Under the pieces are notes generated by a model. It was not told where the DNA came from and did no database searches. It saw only the letters and a program-made list of their open reading frames with translations. Source: Owenia fusiformis (taxonomy: Eukaryota > Annelida > Polychaeta > Sabellida > Oweniidae). From it: 64,000 bases of DNA. Positions 13,140 to 24,501 of the stretch are shown here, piece after piece (within the stretch, counting starts at the first letter, position 1; each line of letters opens with the position of its first letter). The DNA is taken from assembly GCA_903813345.2 (NCBI GenBank), contig CAIIXF020000011.1, positions 23,419,754 to 23,483,753 on the forward strand, in the 5' to 3' direction. The translations under genes and the position numbers were made by a program.

Positions 13140-13660
13140 TTTATTTGGACAATTAAAGAATAAATGTTTGGGTGTTCCAGGCGCACCACAAGAGCAGTTA
13201 TGTGTCTCTATATAAGAAAAATTATGGCCATATAATTGAGCTTAAGTGAGCAAGTCAACCCTGAATCTATTGAGAATTATTTCTTGACTTCTTGTCAAAA
13301 GTAGTAGGTAGAAAATTGGGGGTTTGGGTATTATCTTTTAGTGGGTTGTTGAAGCTGGCAATTGTTCTGCTTTCTCGAATATGCTTCAGTAATTTATTCC
13401 ATTGGGAGATAGCATTAAGGACAGAGGAGTTTCTAAATTTGATTGAACATTTTGGCAGGTATTTTAAAATCAAGATTAGATCGGAGTTCTCGAGTGATTT
13501 GAGTTCTCAGAGGTTCAAAGATGTCTGTCACATAGCTTGGTGTGAGATTATTTTTAACTCTAAAATATTTATTAATTTGCATTGACCGCCTTGTTTCCAA
13601 ATTAGGCCACGAGAGTGTATTATTTACCTTATTTGAACTACTACCATGCAAACATCCACT
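13140..13660 (-). pseudogene. LINE ORF2 C-terminal fragment, copy A 3' flank
   Basis: Minus strand shows SWPNLETRRS, VLNAISQWNKL and NCSCGAPGTPKHLFFNCP, spread over frames. These recall the tail of LINE ORF2 proteins, downstream of RT, where a zinc-knuckle-like region typically ends in HxxxxC. Broken by frameshifts. The duplicate is at 45510-46020. Confidence 0.65.
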
Positions 13661-14297
13661 GCATGAATAGGATACTTGAAGTCAAACGATGTGAAACAAG
13701 CAAATTCCAGTCTCGAAGTCCATATTTAAAGCGTAGAAATGCAAAGGGTCAACATCGCAAAGCCAACTCCACAAGGAGCCAAATGAAAAATGTGTGAGTT
13801 AAATGCAAACCTTTAAGAATCCCAACATCCCTGAGCATGTCAAGTAGCAAAATTTGAAAGTTCTGAACTAATGATTTACTTTTCTCAGTAAAGCATAGAA
13901 AATGTCATTACCTAAGCGTTTTAGCAATAAAACATGTGTGATTTAAAATCTGAATATTTTTTAGCGGGTTCAATGGAATACCACTAAACAAATGTGAAAA
14001 TTTTCAAAATTCAAGTCATCTCTTGAAATATACGTTGCACTTGTGCAATTTTAATTAGAATGTCGATATATGAGGTGCGCTCGTGAATATAAGTTTCATT
14101 TGTCTTTTTCAATTTGAACTCCGCAGGGTATTTCTAATATCCCGGATGCGAGTAGAAATAATCTTGATTTATGCCATTAAAAATTCACAATTCAGTCAAA
14201 CTAGTGTCATATTTGGAATCTACATGTAAAATTACATTTAGAAATGTGGTTTTGAAAAGAGTTTATCAACTTTGAAAATTTAATTTTCTTTGAAAAT

Positions 14298-14570
14298 GTG
14301 ACTTCTAGGTCGGGGAGATTCCCCATAGAGCCCATGTTGTAAAACCACAAAAAGTGAAATATCTTTTCTTGTGTTGGGCAGATAATATTTTCTTTTACTG
14401 GACATATTTTAAATTGTATAAACTATCAGACACATAAAGGTAATATGAAAAGTGAACCATTAAAACTGATGCATATTCAATTTAAAGGGAATTTTGTATT
14501 ACCCTGTCATGTTAATTCCCCCGAATCAGCCACCTGGTGGCGAAACTGGTAACTAACTGCTAACTACCTT
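14298..14570 (-). repeat. Dispersed repeat, inverted copy (GGT-A 3' flank)
   Basis: Reverse complement of 9740-10012, about 4.3 kb away. Copy B lacks this insertion as well. Family not recognised. Confidence 0.75.
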
Positions 14571-16626
14571 TAAGTTAAGGGTTTTCTAAACTTGACAGGA
14601 CATCTAGTCTATAGACACTTACTTCATGTACTTAGCAATGTTTATTACTGGTGTATTTATCTATTCATTATCCCGGTGTTAACCATTGTGTTTTACATTT
14701 TAGCCCCATGTTCCCATGGTAGTTTATCTAAAAAGCTTTCTATATTCAATTAAAGAGGAGCTAAAAGATACAACAGAATACTGAGTGATCCCTGCAGTAA
14801 CTCCATAGGAAATTCTTTTTGAGACGCCAATCACAATTTTTACAGTACCAAACTGTGGTAACCATTCTATAAAGATTCCATAAATATGAGAAATGCATTA
14901 GAAATCCTTTCAAAATATTCCATGTTCAGAACAAAAAATCTGCTTTTTACAAGACAATTTGCCATTTCATAATTTTAACTTGGCTATTTGGATATAAAAT
15001 AGTTAAAAACAAAGGCACGCAGTGGGCAATATTGTACTTAAAAATCAAAAATAGCCGCAACTCAGCATGTCCAAAAATATAATTCATAGTCATCCTCAAA
15101 AAATATATTATTTAGATAATTAGATCAACAGAAAATCTATCCAGAACACACCATACCTACATCCTCTAAGCTACCCAGCATGATCTGTTCCACTCTGTGA
15201 ACCCATGTAAGAAGAAATTTCGTCCTAGACATCCCCCTGAGTGAAAATCCTACAAGTGATTAATGTATAACGTTTATAAGAATGTTGATCCTTGATTTTT
15301 TATAGGATTTCAGCCCTGGACTCATCGCAATGTGGAATGACCCGTGCTTGAAGGTGTTCCTTTTCAAAATTTGCACGAGATGCGGAGCATCGAGTGTTAA
15401 TTTTATGAAACACGCCTAAAAGGAATGGTCATTTATGCATTGAGTCTTGGGCTTAAATTCTTTCCACACGTTGCAAGATATTTGCTCCAAAATCATTTAA
15501 AAGATACGAAATCACTAAATTAACACATTTTCAATGAATAATGAAAAATGAAATGAAAAATGTAGAGTCCAGTCATCACTATAACAACTGTTTAACTGGT
15601 GACCTTATTGGTTATTCGTTATTGGTTATATAACAAAATGCAGTTTTGTGAAATAACGTGTTCTGATTGGCTGGAATTGGACACACCTTGCCTAGCTATG
15701 TGTGAATTTGATTTTCCATAATATATTCTGTTATACCAACTATCGTAAAATCAACAGAAAAATGTGGAAATAAAAATGATCTATTGCACCAATATTGGTA
15801 ATAATGATCATGAAAATCACATCAGCATTATCATCATCATGAAGATCTACCTTAAATTAAAATAAATAGAACATAGAACAACTGATACTACCACACCATG
15901 TGCTAGATGAATTAAAAGGAACGTTAAGAGGCACTGATTCATATCAATGTGATGATATGGAGTCATGGTTTCAAAAATGAATGAGTCATGTATACAATAA
16001 CAAGAGATCATTTTTAAAAAATGAAAGCTCGTGTGAAGGAGATGTTTGCAGTGTTGTAATGAATTGTATTGAAAAATAGGGATACAGACTGAAATTTTAT
16101 GCATATTTTGAAAGACGTTCTTTAACTTGTAAAGCAGGTGTTCCTTACAAAAGAGTGTTTTCTAAGTCAAGTTTCCTATAAGTAAATTGCCAAGCTTACT
16201 TTTAACGCGGTTATAATTTACCGAACGGCAAAAGTAGAAAAAATCCAAACATTTTGAACTGATTAAGATCTTTAAATTGTGAAGGTCTGAGTACCTGGAC
16301 CTCTTAGAAAAACATATAAACATATTTTTTAAATGCTGTAAATTGTTCACAATTCTAAATCAAGAAGTCGCTCGTATTTCTGTCGTTTTTAGGAAATCAC
16401 GTTGCCGAAAATCAGTGCACGGTGTTCATGGTGTTGTTGTAAAATGTGCGTATATGTCGTTTGAAACCCTCTCTAACGCAATTTTATTGTAAACTAACAC
16501 CTTAGGGTTAAACTTTGGCTCGAGGAATTAACTCATTTTCATCAATAAATATTAACCCATCAGGTTTTCTACTAGTAAACTATAAACGTTTAAACCTCAG
16601 TCCATGGTCGTTATCACTTACTACTA

Positions 16627-17015
16627 CACTGGTGATCCACTCGATTACGCTGGTTACCGAAACGGTTCGTTTTGGTAACAAAATGTCAAAACGTCGAAGG
16701 AACGATTTTTCTTTTTTCCTCATTTCACGCGTTGTAGGTAGAATACCAACGACATTTATTTTCACAAACGTGTATCAGTATCATGTTTTAGAAAATTCAC
16801 ATGTTTGCTGTTGTGTTGTGAACTATGTGTTCGCAAATATGTACATTTTCTTAAACATATGATACTGTTATACGTTTGTGATAAAAATGTCATGGGAATT
16901 CTGCCTACAACGTGTGAGAGAAAGAAAAAAGAAAAATCGTACATTCGATGTTCCGACATTTTGTTACCAAAACGAACCGCTTCGGTAACCAGCGTAATCG
17001 AGTGGATCACCAGTG
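16627..17015. mobile_element. 389-bp fold-back MITE, family F1 (copy A flank)
   Basis: TIRs CACTGGTGATCCACTCGATT and AATCGAGTGGATCACCAGTG, flanked by TA. The arms extend almost to the centre. No coding role: frames read through it only because of symmetry. A second member is at 57171-57678. Confidence 0.85.
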
Positions 17016-17997
17016 TAATAAACCCAAGTGAGATATGGCTCTTACCTCAGCACGAGCCAATAAAGTAGATATCCCAAGCTTTCTAATTATATAAGATTTT
17101 CAAACGAAAGTTATGAGAATTCTCCAAAAGTAAAAACACATTTCCTTAAAAAATTGACTTGCTACTAGTTGTGTCACATAATTCACATTGTACGGTCGTA
17201 TATACCTTCAATTATTGAGATTATAAGTCTCACTTCATGACCTTTCCCTTACTTTTCTTTAAGTTCATTAGCTGAATGCTTCCAAGTTGCCATCTGCAAA
17301 TGGAAATTATTAACATGAGCGGATTCATCAAAAGGGCAAACTATTTAATTACTCAAAGGGTAGAGCTCAAAGGGTAAATATCTTCTGAAAGTTCAGATTT
17401 TTCATCGCACGTAGGGATGTGGCCAGGCTTCCCATGTACTCTGTTAGACATAGAATGCACATCTTGATGCACATTTTGCACAAGGTTTATAGTTGCCCCA
17501 GAAGAGCATCATCAGCAAATATTGAAACAAAATGGACGTATTGAAGCAAATGTCAAAACAAATGACGTGTCGCATAAAGGTGGCGCATTTTTTAATGGTA
17601 TCGCGTGAATGTAACTTTGATTTCCCGGATTATAAGATAATATTCCAGTTAAAGTTATATATCATTTTAAAGCTGTTTCGATAGAGTTTTTAGATATATG
17701 GATGATATATAAAAATTGTATTGTTATTATTATCAACATTCTAAGATGATAGGGCTAAAATTGTAGAAAGAATGATGGTTTTCGTGAAAAAATATCTTTT
17801 TTTTCAAGAAATTGTCGAACTTTCTAGAAGGTTTTAGGCCGTGTTCAGACGAAACGTTGAGACGTAGTGATACTAAAGGTATATCTGCATGGTATGGTCA
17901 ATGTTTCCGCAAAGGGAAAAGTACATTTTCTGTCAAAACGTCGAAATAAATGAGTACTTACAAATTTCCCGCCGAAAATACCGGGTATAACGTCGTA

Positions 17998-18060
17998 ATG
18001 GACAGCATTTACAAAGTTCGGATCTGAGCAAGTGAGATGGTTTGACTTCCTGACACCGTC
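17998..18060 (+). pseudogene. Isolated fragment of GGT exon 5
   Basis: 63 bases match the middle of GGT exon 5 (1443-1505 in copy A) with only two or three differences, encoding WTAFTKFGSEQVRWFDFLTP in the exon frame. No splice sites and no flanking intron sequence accompany it. It sits about 440 bases past the end of the copy A homology block. Confidence 0.85.
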
Positions 18061-19581
18061 AAATGTTCAAGCTTATCCATCTGTTCTTTGGTTAAATCTA
18101 AAGTTGTGCCTTGAAAGTGAAAAATGAAAATGAAAACATTTCGTGTGCCTCATGTATGAATGACCAAATGAGCTGATCAACATTCTTGCTGATCTCAAGT
18201 TGCTGCTGAAGCACTTGTGTAGGTTTAATTATGAGATTCACTGTCAAGTTCACTGTCTAGGATGTTGTTACAGACATTTACATATAAAAATATCAAGAAA
18301 CAAGACCAGATCTTTATGAAACGATGAAAACATTAGTTATCTCGAATCGCATCATCCTTGTGTTGTACCTTACCATTCGCGTTCAACTGTCATACTTAAT
18401 TGGTACACACCCTGTGACTCCAGGGAGTTTGCTGAATCCGAACAGGGAAACGCTCAGAAGTAAGAAAAATGGCTGGTGGAATTTACCAACATCCAACAAT
18501 TTCGATGATAATGGGAATAAAAGTTGTGCGTAACTTGTTTCCTATATATCATTCGATGGGTGTGCTATTCACGGTTCACATGACTGACAGTTGGCGTTTG
18601 GAGCAATTTGGAAAATCTGTACGAAAAAAGTTTAATTATCGACATCCATATGTATTTGCAATTATACAGGTAAAATGCCTTTTTGTTGATTCATATTATT
18701 ATTTTAGTCAAAATTCGAGCACAAACGTAAGTACTTTTGTTAATTAAGCTAAAAGATTCCATATTGTCTTAATTGTGAATTTTAAGTGCCTAATGGACTT
18801 CCGACACTGGATTTCATCCCACATCATTTGAGACTAAATGCTTTTCTTGACATCTTTTATGAGAACTAGTATCTACAACTATTTTTGATGTTATGCATAT
18901 TGGCTATCAATTTTTCTACGTTAAATCGTGATATGGTTTTGGGATATAGAAGGTCTATTTTTCTTATGGCAGGTTTACACTTAGAGTTTGCTCTTCTTAC
19001 TAGGTTTCCTTCCAGTTTTTGGTCCTCTCCCTTTGGCACTTTAGATATTTACATGAAAGCAGTGGTACACTGATTCATAATTTCTTTTATTATGTACCTC
19101 ATTAAAATACTCAAATCTGATTGGTTAAGAGCTGCAGGGTCTATTGCCATACGTGGCAGCAAGATCTCGTTCTATCCAGTATTGAAGCAACGAGATCTCC
19201 AACCATCCCGTATACCAGAATACCTATCCTCGAAAAAATAATTTCGACGAGTCCAATTGTCGATGACGTCATTTTCTTAGAATCTCTTCCATGTTGAATT
19301 TGAGAAGAATGCGAGGGAGAAATGATTTGCGTGATATGAGAGAAAGGGATTTCTATTCAATTTCCTGTGATTAACTGACAAAAAGTAGGTGGCGCTAGAT
19401 AAGGGATCGGCCGAATTATTATATATGGAGGGAATACTTAAGAATAAGGCCAAATGAGAGAATAAATGGAATTTTTGATTGTCGAACACCAGGGTTTTTA
19501 GAGTAAGTTATAGGCTTGGCTACTGTTTTAGTAGACCCATTCTTTAAAATAAAGTATTTCTCAAGGGAGGTGCATAATAAA

Positions 19582-19725
19582 ATAAATACTGGATGACCAT
19601 GAGGTGGATATGCCAGAATACCTATCCTCGAAAAGAAATACTAGGCTCGGCCTCGCCTCGCCTAGTATTTTTTCCTCGGATAGGTATTCTGGCATATCCA
19701 CCTCATGGTCATCCAGTATTTGTTT
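19582..19725. repeat. 144-bp hairpin upstream of GGT-B
   Basis: Arms of about 65 bases (ACTGGATGACCATGAGGTGG and its inverse) around a GC-rich loop of CTCGGCCTCGCCTCG. A partial relative with ACCAGAATACCTATCCTCG lies at about 19212. Confidence 0.75.
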
Positions 19726-20091
19726 AATATTTTACAGCTCACATATCCTTTACTTAGTTTAGATTCGAAACTGAACATTGTAACCTTATTGTGACATTGG
19801 TTGCCACCTAATACACAGGTAATCAAACAGCACTCTCTTGCGAATTCCGCACGATCCGGGTAAAAATCGCACTCTCAGAGTAAAAATCACATACAGGTAT
19901 AGTAGGTCATAAAACTGCATCTCAATCACAATTTACTGTAATTAACCTATCTGTTTGTCACGCATTTTATAGCCTCACGGTTACAATACCTCTAAAAACG
20001 AGGTTGAACTGCTACGTTCACTGATTTATCCAATAAAATGGCCACGATTGAACAGAAATCTAAGATTGGTGCATTATTATTACAAATGTGA

Positions 20092-20790
20092 ATCAATGAA
20101 AGGATGATCAATTTATGTAAGCGTCGCATTCGATGATGCATTCACTTATGTATACTTTAAACGTAGTCTTTGTAAATTGGTACCCGGGGATTAGAGGAAA
20201 TAATGGAAAAACTGTAGAATTTGAAATTCAATACTACACAAATTTTAGTATTTTATTTATTGTTGTCGTTGGGGCATGGTCTAAAAACGCAAAAATTGAT
20301 TGACGGTTACGCGAACCTCGTTCAAATATAAAACCCAGATTGTTATTAATTTTGTCATCCTCATTGGTATTTGATGCTAACTCTTCTTTTGCCTCTTCAT
20401 TGCTATCTTTTTCACTTTCATTGGTTTCATCAATAAAGCAAGCCACTTAAGTTTTTTCCTTGCCCTATAGAGGCTCAAACAAAAGCGTATCTTGCGAGTC
20501 CTGAAAACAAACAAATATACACAATGTAGGCAATTCAGTATTCCATTTTTTACCCATTATAACAATAACATGGAAAGAGGCCATCAGATCTAGCAACTTT
20601 GACTTGACAGGTGTACATACACGTAACCGTCCGCTAAACATCTAGTGTACTAATACTATACGTTACCGTCCATAAAATCATACAATTCATACGTAGTCAT
20701 CTTACAATATTGCAATTGAAACCTTATTATTTACAATATACACCACATTCTTGTTCTGGATTTGTCATTTTATGGCTTGTTTATGGGCAA
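20092..20790. repeat. Block duplicated in GGT-B intron 2 (intact copy)
   Basis: Matches 26176-26240, 27203-27365, 30645-30960 and 31040-31115 once the two nested elements there are removed. It includes, on the minus strand at 20234-20446, an open frame (ETNESEKDSNEEAKEEL) whose first roughly 36 codons stay in frame in the second copy. Confidence 0.75.
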
Positions 20791-20883
20791 ATTTACGATA
20801 ATTGATATTTTTTGAAATCCATGAATTCTGCTTTTCTTCCACATCCTGCGCCATGTGTATTGATATCAACGACATTATTATTA

Positions 20884-21080
20884 GTCCACCGGTGTAGTTC
20901 AGCGGTAGCACAGATTCGATCCCCGGTTCAGGCAAGACTAAATTTGCTTGTTTGCGTGAAGTACTTCAGGGTGTTTGACTGAGTGGTCCGCAACTCGTAC
21001 AAAAGGCTGTGGTGTGTACTTGTATGTCTATGTGTAAGTGCACATAAAAGAACACAGGGCTCCTTAAAGGAGGGGTTTCT
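20884..21080 (+). repeat. SINE with truncated tRNA-like head
   Basis: A box A-like TAGTTCAGCGGTAGC is followed directly by a box B-like GATTCGATCCCCG, with the anticodon arm missing. The unrelated tail (AGTACTTCAGGGTGTT to AAAGAACACAGGGCTC) recurs at 58144-58245. Confidence 0.65.
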
Positions 21081-21207
21081 GGGTCTATCTTCCATGTTAA
21101 TCACGTTAATTACGACCGTATATATACGGGACATACCCAGGAGGTATTGCTCACCTTCATTGGTGGTAAACAAAATACAATAATAAAAACACAACTGTTT
21201 ACCATGA

Positions 21208-22712
21208 CCATACGATCACACTACCCTACCTCGATAGCGCATGCGCGAATTTTTGGGCTTTCAATCAGGTCGCTTTTGAGTATATCGACTGCTTAGTGAA
21301 AAGGTTAATACGTTTGGTGCTCGGAGTGAGTCAATATTGCTATTCGCTGAACTTCAGTGGTGCAATAGTGAAGTCCATGTTCCAAGTTATATGATAGTTG
21401 AAGAAATAATGTAAATAATATCGTTTTAAATTTTAAAATATTTGATATGTCATAGTACACGGTACACAGCTGCGAAAGTTGATCAATACAGGGTACAAGG
21501 AATGTAAATTGTTCAATAGTACAGGGAGCGAGAAAGTAAGCTGATTATACAGACATACTATGTCCCGATCTCATGTATATTTACGTTGCAAACAGTGAAC
21601 ATAATACTAAAAAGGCCGTCTGTTGATACTTTGAGGTGTCATCAATTGTTATTTAATCCAAATAAAGTAAACATTATTTAGTAGATTTAGACACGGGCTT
21701 TCAGGTCGTAAATGCATTTTAGTCATTAAATTAACAAGAACGTTAGATTATACGTGTTACTAGGGTATCAAATTGAAATAAAATAACGAAATTAAATATA
21801 AACACGTAAGTGATAAATGACTATTGGCTATCAGGATTAATGACTATCCGCTATTCAGAATAATTAAAATTGCGTGAACTACATGTAAAGAATCTTTCTA
21901 TATAACCCCTTAAATGGTCTAATTCACTACCGTCCTCAAAAACCGATCATTTAAAATAGTTTGTTCAAAATACCATCATGCCACGACATTTTGTTCTTCA
22001 CGATTTGCTGTAGAGGTGATATGACGTCGTATTTCTCTATTATTGTAAAAAAAACTAATACCAGATCGATGTAGTCTTATATGACGTGTTGAATGTCAGA
22101 TGTTTTTTGATGGTATCTGCTCCAGTGATTTTGCATTTAATCATGAAACGCTCATCACAAGACACCTCGAAACAAACATTATCCTCCTTGTGACAAGAGG
22201 AAAAATGTTTCACAATATGTTATGCCTTACGGCAAAGTAAAGATACATTTCCGGGACGACTATTTTGCATCTTAAGATTTTAGAAAAACAATTAATTCAC
22301 AAAAGTACAGTTGAATAACATACTGGAAAACGTATCCACATATAACACGATGACAAGCAGTTTAAATAACAGTTTACTGGGGTTTTGTTACATATCAATG
22401 TAACATTTTCGAAGGGAAACTTACATGCTCCCTGTACGTTGACAGATTTACTGAAATGTATCGTGTATTGCATTAAGTTTTGCTTCACTGCGCCCACTAT
22501 TATCTATCTTTGCCTATAGTGGTTTTTTGCCAACAATATTCTACAAACTGCTTGATGAATCAATTCTATGTCTGGTAGAACACTAAAAATAAATGTAAAA
22601 TGTATTTTACGTTCAGAAATATGGAATTAAACCCACGTCCTCCATTTGCAACTTAGCTGTACCCTGTCTCCCTTTTAAACGTGGTCACGTGGTAGGGTAG
22701 TGTGACGATATA
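21208..22712. mobile_element. Possible 1.5-kb TIR element upstream of GGT-B
   Basis: CACACTACCCTACC at the left is answered by GGTAGGGTAGTGTG at the right. No protein-coding frame of note inside and no clear target duplication; support rests on the 14-base inverted ends. Confidence 0.45.
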
Positions 22713-23469
22713 TATTGAAAATATTGCTTGTTATTTTTTAAAACAGCTTTAATGGTGATTTTTTGACAAAAATCAAATTTTGCTATAGAAACTCAGACAA
22801 CATAACAAAATATGCATCAAGAAGTCCGTCGATAATTTCTAACAGGTTAATGTTTCTGACCATATCTCAAAAGTGGTTGTTTGGTATGTAGTACTCATTA
22901 AAAATAACACGATTTATAATGTCCATATGTTTTGTATCCTCCAACACATGCTCAACATATTCAATTTAGCAAAATTTCGATAAAATTGAGATTTTATATA
23001 ACAATCATTTAAATTCTAAATTGAATTAGTCTCATTTCTGAAAATAATTTTTTGAAATCATTTATGTGCTTTGATGAAATCTTAATGTTTTGAGAATACA
23101 AAATATTGGACAGCAAAACATAAATCCACCACAAAAATAACAATATCTTGTCTGATGTTTTCATTGTCTGTCATTTAAGAGGTAACCCTTGATGGCATTT
23201 TCTCGCGAAATCTTAAACAAATGATGCATCAGCAATGTTAATTTAAACAGTGTGTTGGAGGATGCACAATATAAGACAAATGGTATATGCATAGAACTTA
23301 TAGAAAGTATTTCATTGTATGGGTAACACACATCTAACATCGCCCTTTTAAGAGCTGATGTCAAACATATTTTTATGTAGTTTGGAAAATATCAACGCAA
23401 TCGATGCTCTGTATGTGCTGTAATCTGGTTTTGTATCACCACAAACAAAACAAAACTTTGTTTTTTCCA

Positions 23470-23585
23470 TCCATACATAGATCACCTACAGGGGAGAAAG
23501 AGGACGTTCTCTCTTTCCCATCCGCCATTTTTGTTATTGTTACCACAAAGTTTTGCGAATCGGCTCGACGTAACCGTCATGGTAT
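23470..23585. repeat. Sequence upstream of GGT-B exon 1, repeated in intron 2
   Basis: CATCCATACATAG, TCTTTCCCATCCGCCATTTT and GACGTAACCGT in this order also occur at 31280-31433. It lies about 430 bases before the GGT-B start codon, so the repeat may include promoter-proximal DNA. Confidence 0.65.
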
Positions 23586-24017
23586 AACAGCGTGTTTATG
23601 GTCTATTCACGCATGGCTGACGGCAGCTTATCTCACATTTCTTCATAAATTGGCACACAGTTGAGACAAACGTAAGTATTCAAAAACACACAGATGATGT
23701 GAAACACATTCCGCTCGCTAGCTGATTATCCTAACACGAATAAGCTGAATGGATGTGATTACAAGATTGATCCTTTGTTTTGATTTTTTTTCCAAAATCT
23801 TATGACTTTTTATCAGAATCTGCGGATTTTGCATGAGAGTGCTGTTTTATTACTACTTGTGAAATAGTAATAATTTATTTTTTAAAACTGTCGTTTATAT
23901 TATTTGTATGTCTGGGATGATATATGGGTCCTATCAAATCATAATATACTTCGCATTTCAACATACTTTATCCCGAACACGGCTTGTTATTCTACGGCGT
24001 AAATGAGATGATACAGC

Positions 24018-24501
24018 ATGTCTACAAACAGAAAGTAAGTCATAAAATGCTTAATTATTGAAAAAAGTGTATACTTATCATGAATATTAATCGTTAATTC
24101 AACATCACATAAGTTGAAGAAAATATACGGTCTGATTGTGAATCAGAATGATAATTGATAACTTCTGTGCAGTATTATCATGATATGAGATAAAATAATC
24201 TTATATATGTACATTATTAATGCAGGAGCCACACTTCGTTGATGTTTGTTTTGGTATTAGTGATTGGCATTATTCTGCTGATAACTGGAATCTCAATCTG
24301 GTCGGCCACCATAGCAACATGGATGACACTAGAAAACAATATAAGCATGACAGCACATGTTGATACGGGTAATACAGGTAATACAGGGATTCTAAAAGGA
24401 TTCACATATCCACGACCAACTAGACCAGCGACCTCTGATCCACAAAGGTATAAACACGCTGCTGTGACATCTGATGTGGATGAATGTTCAACGGTGGGTC
24501 G
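24018..24501 (+). CDS. GGT1-like: N-terminal exons 1-2 of GGT copy B (start and membrane anchor)
   Basis: Exon 1 carries only MSTNR plus two bases of a Lys codon, then a consensus GTAAGT donor at 24035. Exon 2 begins after AG at 24225 and completes the Lys codon. It encodes SHTS, a hydrophobic stretch of about 20 residues ending near ISIW, and a polar stem with a TGNTGNTG run. It ends in DVDECSTVGR, which aligns with the segment preceding the VDAA motif in known GGTs. The Arg codon is split and completed by the first base of exon 3 at 32799. The start is chosen because the phase is right and the Met is followed directly by the anchor. An internal Met at the start of the anchor (residue 12) is a less likely alternative. 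Confidence 0.85.

Larger units (their letters stand above)
1..17562. repeat. Segmental duplication, copy A portion
   Basis: Collinear with about 34545-50815, through exons, introns, 3' flank, old repeats and the minisatellite. Similarity stops at about 17562 (A) and 50815 (B), shortly after matched text beginning attgaaacaaaatggacg. It is already present at base 1, so the unit continues upstream. The offset between copies is about 34.5 kb at the left and 33.25 kb at the right; the difference comes from copy-specific insertions. The arrangement fits head-to-tail duplication of a unit running from the GGT 5' flank to the 3' flank. Confidence 0.93.
17563..24017. other. Upstream flank of GGT-B
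   Basis: Apart from the exon 5 fragment, hairpin, SINE, duplicated block and possible TIR element listed separately, I see no gene. Short frames at 18324-18747 have no splice or family support. The GGT-B transcription start should lie within the last few hundred bases, but no convincing core promoter element is visible. Confidence 0.5.

Noticed and set aside
13292-13651. Plus-strand frame in the copy A 3' flank
   Set aside because: Shadow of the minus-strand LINE fragment, which carries the recognisable motifs.
16515-17068. Frames on both strands around 16.5-17.1 kb
   Set aside because: They read through the two arms of a fold-back MITE; similarity between strands comes from the palindrome.
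18324-18747. Frames with a hydrophobic N-terminus upstream of GGT-B
   Set aside because: No splice sites in phase, no family similarity, and length is within chance for this base composition.
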